DNA of 64,000 nt from NCBI GenBank assembly GCA_004557505.1, contig SFGZ01000008.1, positions 62,001-126,000 on the forward strand. The letters run 5' to 3'. Positions within the stretch are counted from its first letter, which is position 1. Each line of letters begins with the position of its first letter. A model generated the notes under the pieces. The model had not been told where the DNA came from. It made no database searches and saw nothing but the letters and a program-made list of their open reading frames with translations. This DNA comes from Coriobacteriaceae bacterium. GTDB taxonomy: Bacteria > Actinomycetota > Coriobacteriia > Coriobacteriales > Atopobiaceae. The position numbers and the translations under genes are program-made. This document shows positions 59,556 through 64,000 of the stretch, piece after piece.

Positions 59556-61049
59556 TTGGCAGACGAAAGACACGTGCGCGTGCGCTTCGCGCCCTCCCCC
59601 ACCGGCAAGCTCCACGTGGGCGGCGCCCGCACCGCAATCTACAACTGGGCCTTCGCCCGCGCGAACCACGGAACCTTCATCCTGCGCATCGACGACACCG
59701 ACCCCACGCGCTCGACCGAGGAGAACACCCAGGTCATCCTCCGCGCCATGCGCTGGATGGGCCTCGACTGGGACGAGGGACCCGAGGCGGGCGGTGACTT
59801 TGGACCCTACCGCCAGACCGACCGCATGCAGCTCTATCGCGACGCTGCCCAGCGCCTGATGCGCGAGGGCAAGGCGTACCCGTGCTTCTGCACGCCCGAG
59901 AGGCTCGCCGCCGACAAGGCGGCCGCCGAGGCGCGCCACGACCCCTTCCAGGGCTACCAGCGCACCTGCCGCGACCTCGACCCCGCCGAGGCGAAGCGAC
60001 GCATCGACGCGGGCGAGCCCTACACCCTGCGCATCAAGGTCCCCCTCGACCGCGGCGACGTGGTGGTGCATGACGCGGTCCACGGCGACGTGACCTTCAA
60101 CGCCCGCGAGCTGGACGACTTCATCATCTTCCGCTCCGACGGCACCCCCACCTACAACTTTGCCACGGTGGTGGATGACGCCATGATGGGCATCACCCAC
60201 GTCATCCGCGGCGACGACCACCTCTCCAACACCCCCCGCCAGATCATGGCCTACGAGGCCCTGGGCGCCCCCGTGCCCACCTTCGCGCACATCTCGATGA
60301 TCCTGGGCCCGGACGGCAAGAAGCTCTCCAAGCGCCACGGCGCGACCTCGGTCGAGGAGTACCGCGACGCAGGGTATCTCGCGGACGCCTTCGTGAACTA
60401 CCTGGCGCTCCTCGGCTGGTCGCTCGACGGCGACACGACCATCGTGCCCCGCGACGTGCTGGCCCGCGAGTTCTCGCTCGACCACGTCTCGAAGAACCCG
60501 TCGACCTTCGACCCCAAGAAGCTCGATGCCATCAACCAGGCCTACTGCCTGGCCATGAGCGACCGCGAGTTCTCCGAGCGCGTCCTCGTGCCCGAGCTTC
60601 GCGCGGCGGGCCTGGAGGCGGCCGAGGGCGCGCTTGCGCATGAGGACGCCTGGTACGACCTGCTCTCCTCCATCCTCAAGCCCCGCACCGTGGTGGCGCC
60701 GGACGTGGTCGGCAAGGCGCGCTTCCTCTACCAGGGAGACGAGGTGGAGCTGGACGAGAGGTCCGTCGAGAGGAACCTCGCCAAGGCCGGCGCGCGTGGC
60801 TTCGTGACGGCCGCCGCCGAGGCCCTGGGGGCGATCGGCGGCGGCTCCTGGCACGCTGAGGCGATCAACACCGCGCTCGAGGCGCTGCCGGAAAGGCTTG
60901 GCACCTCCAAGCGCAAGTTCTTCGGGGCCGTGCGCGTGGCGGCCTGCGGCAACCAGGTCTCCCCGCCGCTGGGCGAGTCGCTCGAGCTTCTCGGGAGGGG
61001 CCGCGCCCTCGCGCGGCTCGAGCGCGCGGAGGGCATCTCGGCGGAGTAG
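59556..61049 (+). CDS. gltX: Glutamyl-tRNA synthetase
   Basis: This class I synthetase charges tRNA-Glu. The 497 residues contain RFAPSPTGKLHVGGARTA with the HIGH equivalent HVGG, LRIDDTDPTRS, the cysteine region CFCTPERL, and the KLSKRHGA loop (KMSKS equivalent) near residue 260, followed by the anticodon-binding helical domain. I choose TTG at 59556 with gagagg before it; an in-frame ATG at 59520 has no ribosome binding site and lies close to TATACT (59504-59509), which is probably the -10 element. Whether the enzyme is discriminating cannot be seen. Confidence 0.95.
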   Translation: MADERHVRVRFAPSPTGKLHVGGARTAIYNWAFARANHGTFILRIDDTDPTRSTEENTQVILRAMRWMGLDWDEGPEAGGDFGPYRQTDRMQLYRDAAQRLMREGKAYPCFCTPERLAADKAAAEARHDPFQGYQRTCRDLDPAEAKRRIDAGEPYTLRIKVPLDRGDVVVHDAVHGDVTFNARELDDFIIFRSDGTPTYNFATVVDDAMMGITHVIRGDDHLSNTPRQIMAYEALGAPVPTFAHISMILGPDGKKLSKRHGATSVEEYRDAGYLADAFVNYLALLGWSLDGDTTIVPRDVLAREFSLDHVSKNPSTFDPKKLDAINQAYCLAMSDREFSERVLVPELRAAGLEAAEGALAHEDAWYDLLSSILKPRTVVAPDVVGKARFLYQGDEVELDERSVERNLAKAGARGFVTAAAEALGAIGGGSWHAEAINTALEALPERLGTSKRKFFGAVRVAACGNQVSPPLGESLELLGRGRALARLERAEGISAE

Positions 61050-61173
61050 AGCCGACATGCCCCGGGCAGCACCGACGCGCAGGGGCGCGAAGGCACGCCC
61101 CGGGTACGTGCCCGCATCGGCGCCTCTGCCGACAGGGCGGGCGCGGCAGGCCATCGAGTCGAGAGGAGCGACA

Positions 61174-62802
61174 ATGGTCACGATGTCAGCGTTCGAGGTG
61201 CTTGGCCCCATCATGGTGGGACCCTCCTCGTCGCACACCGCCGGCGCGCTGAGGATCGCGCTGGTGGCGCGCTCGCTCGCGCCGCACCCGCTGGCCGACG
61301 TTGAGTTCCTGCTGTACAACTCGTTCTCGCGCACGCACGCGGGCCACGGCACGGACCGCGCGCTCGTCGCGGGCATCCTGGGGCTCGCGCCGGATGACAT
61401 CCGCGTGAGGCGCTCCTTCGAGCTTGCCGGGGAGGCAGGACTCGACTTCTCGATACTCGAGGCGGGCGCCGACGAGACGCGCCACCCCAACACCGTCGAG
61501 ATTCGCATGCGCGCCGAGGGCGGCCCGACGCTCTCGGTGACCGGCGAGTCGCTCGGCGGCGGGCGCATCAGGCTCTCCTCCATTGACGGCGTGCCCGTGG
61601 ACATCGCGGGCGAGATGCCCACCGTCTTCGTGGCGCACGAGGACAGGCCGGGCGTGCTCGCGGCGCTCACAAAAGCCCTCTCTGGCGCGGGCGTGAACAT
61701 CGCCACGATGCGCACCTTCCGCCACGAGCGCGGGGGTGCCGCCTACACCGTCTTCGAAGTCGACGAACCCGTCGATGAGGCGCTGGTGGGACGCCTGCGC
61801 GAGGGGCCGCACGTGACCTTCGCCGCGCAGGTGGACGTCCCCGGGGCCCTCGTGCCCGCTGCGAGCGCGGGGACGGACGCCGAGCCTGCGCCCTCGGGCG
61901 CGGGCTACTCGTTCGACGGCGGAGCGGGACTCCTCGGCCTCTGCGAGCGGGGCGGCCTCACCATCGGCGAACTCATGCGGGCGCGCGAGCTGTCGCTTGC
62001 CGGGGGCGGCCCACAGGGCGCGGCCGCGGCGGACGCGCAAATCTCGCGCGTGCTCGAGGTCATGCGCGACGAGACGCACGAGGCGCTGGCGCACCCGAGG
62101 AGGTCTCTCGGCGGCATGATCGGCGGCGAGGGCGCGGCGCTCTGGGCCTGTGCGGGCACGGCGAGGGCGCAGGCGCTCCTGGGCGAGACGGCGACCAGGG
62201 GCGCGGCGATGGCCATGGCGACGCTCGAGCGCTCCTCGACAATGGGCGTCATCGTGGCGGCGCCGACGGCGGGCAGCTCGGGCGTGGTGCCGGGTGCCCT
62301 TCTCGCCTGCGCCGATGCGGTGGGCGCCGACGACGGGGCCATCAGGCGCGCGCTGTGGAACGCGGCCGCCGTGGGCGCCATCGTCTCGACGAACGCGACT
62401 GTCGCGGGCGCCGAGGGGGGCTGCCAGGCCGAGGTGGGCACGGCCTCGGCCATGGCGGCAAGTGCGCTGGTGGAGCTCCTTGGCGGCTCGCCCGCGCAGT
62501 GCCTCGACGCCGCCGCCCTCGCCATTGCCAACACGCTGGGACTCGTGTGCGACCCGGTCAGCGGCATGGTTGAGTACCCCTGCCAGGCGAGAAACGCGAT
62601 GGGTGTCTCGGTGGCGATGTGCTCAGCGCAGCTCGCGCTTGCCGGCGTGAGCAGCCTGGTGCCCTTCGACGAGGTGGTTGGCGCGATGGCCGAGGTGGGG
62701 GCACGCATGCCCTCGCAGCTGCGCGAGACCGCCGAGGGAGGCCTCGCCGCCACGCCCACCGCGCGACGCCTCGGCTGCGACGGCTGCGGCGGCTGCGCCT
62801 AG
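61174..62802 (+). CDS. L-serine dehydratase, fused beta and alpha domains
   Basis: This 542-residue iron-sulfur enzyme deaminates L-serine to pyruvate and ammonia. The amino-terminal half is the beta chain: MSAFEVLGPIMVGPSSSHTAGA, then an ACT domain near residues 145-220 (TVFVAHEDRPGVLAALTKAL). The C-terminal half is the alpha chain: SLGGMIGGEGAALW, GCQAEVGTASAMAA, and GLVCDPVSGMVEYPCQARNA, with the cluster-ligating cysteines, ending in CDGCGGCA. Bacillus-type enzymes carry these chains separately with ACT in beta; E. coli SdaA is fused without ACT. The present layout is a fused form with ACT. ATG at 61174 follows gagagga. Confidence 0.92.
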   Translation: MVTMSAFEVLGPIMVGPSSSHTAGALRIALVARSLAPHPLADVEFLLYNSFSRTHAGHGTDRALVAGILGLAPDDIRVRRSFELAGEAGLDFSILEAGADETRHPNTVEIRMRAEGGPTLSVTGESLGGGRIRLSSIDGVPVDIAGEMPTVFVAHEDRPGVLAALTKALSGAGVNIATMRTFRHERGGAAYTVFEVDEPVDEALVGRLREGPHVTFAAQVDVPGALVPAASAGTDAEPAPSGAGYSFDGGAGLLGLCERGGLTIGELMRARELSLAGGGPQGAAAADAQISRVLEVMRDETHEALAHPRRSLGGMIGGEGAALWACAGTARAQALLGETATRGAAMAMATLERSSTMGVIVAAPTAGSSGVVPGALLACADAVGADDGAIRRALWNAAAVGAIVSTNATVAGAEGGCQAEVGTASAMAASALVELLGGSPAQCLDAAALAIANTLGLVCDPVSGMVEYPCQARNAMGVSVAMCSAQLALAGVSSLVPFDEVVGAMAEVGARMPSQLRETAEGGLAATPTARRLGCDGCGGCA

Positions 62803-63204
62803 GTGCCGGGGGTGGGGCGCGCTGTCGCTTGTGGATTTGCCGGGTCCGCGCTAGGGGTGGCGTCGGGGCCGCGCCGGAGCAGGCGCGCTAACGCCAGAGG
62901 CCGCGCTCTTGCGGGTCTGTGAGTGATGCCCAGCCTGCCACCTCCCGCTGGGCCTCCTGCGCTTGCTGCCCACGGGCCTCCCGCTTTTGTACGATGATGC
63001 CATCGGACACCCTCCTCCCCTGAGGTCTGCCTTGCCCCCACGCCTCGCCGCCAAGCTTCGACACGGGGGTGTTTTCTTCTCTCGCCGCCACCCGGGCGGC
63101 CGTCTAGGGACATGCGTGTCCCCCTGTCTCCTTATAGGGTCAAAAAAGCCCGTTTGTGTCCGTCAAACCGACAAGAGGGATACGGGTGACCTGCCAATCG
63201 TGCC
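62803..63204. other. Gap between the serine dehydratase and DUF1828 genes
   Basis: No supported gene. GC-rich in the first half. A palindrome gggaca, tgcg, tgtccc (63107-63122) lies in the second half beside AT-richer sequence, followed by a probable terminator of the minus-strand gene (63142-63172). Confidence 0.5.
63142..63172 (-). terminator. Probable terminator of the DUF1828 gene
   Basis: On the minus strand a short stem (gtttg / caaac) with a 7-base loop is followed by GGGC and six uridines, 33 bp after the stop codon. The stem is weak but the U-run is clear. Confidence 0.5.
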
Positions 63205-63981
63205 CTAGGCTGCGAGGACTGAGATGAACTTGTCCTCGTCCACGCCCCACATAATCGGGTTGAGACCGTAGTTCCTGCACGCCGCCAGCGTCTCTTCAGA
63301 AATCGCGCTGCCCTTTGCGTTCTTTGCGTTAAGGAACACGTATCCGACGCTGTTCTGCCTCGACTTGCTCACATCCTCCCACCCGAACAGCGCGTTCTGG
63401 ATGCCGGACCTGTTGGGATTGTTAATGGTCTTAATCAGGCGCTCGGGGCCCCTCTTGCTCCTGCCGATGGCGTAGTCGAACTTCTGTGGGAGTCCCGAGC
63501 GGCCGGTGAATGAGGGGCCCTCGACCGCCGAGATGTCGTGGTCAAGCATCCAAGCCCCGACGTCCTCCGCAAACAGTAGCCTGACGCCGCCCTGCGAAAG
63601 CACATACATGTCATCGACGGACGCCATCGCCTGGATGAGCATGTTCATGTGCGCCGCAATCTCTTCCCTCGTCCCGCTAACGTAAAGCTCGTCACCCTTG
63701 ATGGACACCCCATATCCGGCAACCACGTCCTCGAGCTTACCCCTGCGCTGGTCGGACATCCTGAACCCGGAAAGTTCAAGGTCGCCAATCGTGTCCCCCA
63801 TATCGCTCACGACGATGCCACGCCCGGGGATCTCGGCCATGTAGATGTTCATAAGATCGTTGTTGCGGTTGAGCATCGGGGTGACGACACAGAAGCCGTC
63901 CCCCTGCCTGGTGACCGCCATGTCACGCCGAATCAGCCCGGCATAGTCGTCAACGATCGCGTTGGCCTCAGACTCCCTCAT
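63205..63981 (-). CDS. DUF1828/DUF1829 domain protein
   Basis: This 258-residue protein has an amino-terminal region (RQGDGFCVVTPMLNRNNDLM, IPGRGIVVSDMGDTIGDLE) like DUF1828 and a C-terminal region (FDYAIGRSKRGPERLIKTIN, then YVFLNAKNAKG and GLNPIMWGVDEDKFI) like DUF1829. Proteins with these two domains are often found near mobile or phage-related genes; their function is unknown. The ATG at 63981 is preceded by gggggtgtgag. The base composition is lower in GC than the neighbouring serine dehydratase gene, suggesting transfer. Confidence 0.75.
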   Translation of the reverse strand: MRESEANAIVDDYAGLIRRDMAVTRQGDGFCVVTPMLNRNNDLMNIYMAEIPGRGIVVSDMGDTIGDLELSGFRMSDQRRGKLEDVVAGYGVSIKGDELYVSGTREEIAAHMNMLIQAMASVDDMYVLSQGGVRLLFAEDVGAWMLDHDISAVEGPSFTGRSGLPQKFDYAIGRSKRGPERLIKTINNPNRSGIQNALFGWEDVSKSRQNSVGYVFLNAKNAKGSAISEETLAACRNYGLNPIMWGVDEDKFISVLAA

Positions 63982-63982
63982 C

Positions 63983-64000
63983 TCACACCCCCAACAGCTG
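63983..64000 (-). CDS. End of an upstream gene, cut by the window
   Basis: Five codons (QLLGV) and a stop codon read into the window edge, one base before the start of the DUF1828 gene. If real, an upstream gene is closely linked to the DUF1828 gene. Only 18 bases are visible. Confidence 0.3.
   Translation of the reverse strand, partial: QLLGV

Noticed and set aside
59376..61715. Minus-strand frame of about 780 codons opposite gltX and the serine dehydratase
   Set aside because: Antisense to two recognisable enzymes, spans their boundary and has no domain signal.
62799..63113. Minus-strand reading frame after the serine dehydratase gene
   Set aside because: Arg/Gly/Ala-rich, no start signal, no motif, and several frames are open at once in this GC-rich stretch.

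Overview
The window is a compact, GC-rich bacterial chromosome segment with short intergenic gaps and many GTG starts. No taxonomic search was possible. An Arg-rich amino-terminal extension on Rho, a RecJ exonuclease fused to a helicase, an AsrABC sulfite reductase, QueH-type queuosine synthesis and a fused iron-sulfur serine dehydratase together suggest an anaerobic actinobacterium of class Coriobacteriia, perhaps near Olsenella/Atopobiaceae. That placement is an inference.

Layout. 1-9.3 kb: the end of a short-chain dehydrogenase, then a minus-strand run of rho, a two-domain MarR regulator, argS, pncB, a small coiled-coil membrane protein, a radical SAM activase and tRNA-Ala(CGC). 9.3-14.3 kb: a possible transposon remnant, a WecA/TagO-type glycosyl-phosphate transferase, the infC-rpmI-rplT operon with a structured leader, tRNA-Leu(CAA) and a lipoprotein. 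14.4-20.7 kb: a frameshifted glutamate-synthase-like flavoprotein, a 2-keto-3-deoxygluconate module (aldolase, kinase and a divergent LacI regulator with two operators) and an amino-acid permease. 20.9-30 kb: metallo-beta-lactamase protein, RelA/SpoT, RecJ-helicase, SecF and SecD, almost without gaps. 30-39.7 kb: an HPr fragment, BrnQ, tgt, ptsH, a coiled-coil membrane protein, queA, queH, a PHP phosphatase and two overlapping membrane-protein genes. 39.9-49.1 kb: a divergent methionyl-tRNA synthetase, asrABC, an iron/siderophore-type ABC transporter and an aldo/keto reductase. 49.1-52.1 kb: a lower-GC patch holding a broken KAP P-loop NTPase, a hydrolase and a symmetric repeat cluster. 52.2-64 kb: metK, a TetR regulator divergent from two YhgE/Pip membrane proteins, gltX, a fused L-serine dehydratase and a DUF1828/DUF1829 protein.

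Functional links. queA, queH and tgt cover the late steps of queuosine tRNA modification. AsrABC with a nearby metal transporter fits anaerobic sulfite reduction, which needs much iron. The aldolase and kinase convert 2-keto-3-deoxygluconate to pyruvate and glyceraldehyde-3-phosphate. relA, recJ, secD and secF are housekeeping genes packed together.

The most unusual content is between the genes. At least four different short-repeat families occupy intergenic gaps, several as two direct copies facing two inverted copies with fixed spacing (40 and 40 bp near 52 kb, 30 and 30 bp near 20.7 kb). One family of about 150-200 bp occurs near 0.7 kb and 38.1 kb with a shorter relative at 13.4 kb. No protein feature explains these. 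They are the best candidate for something undescribed, but their distribution and function cannot be judged from one window.
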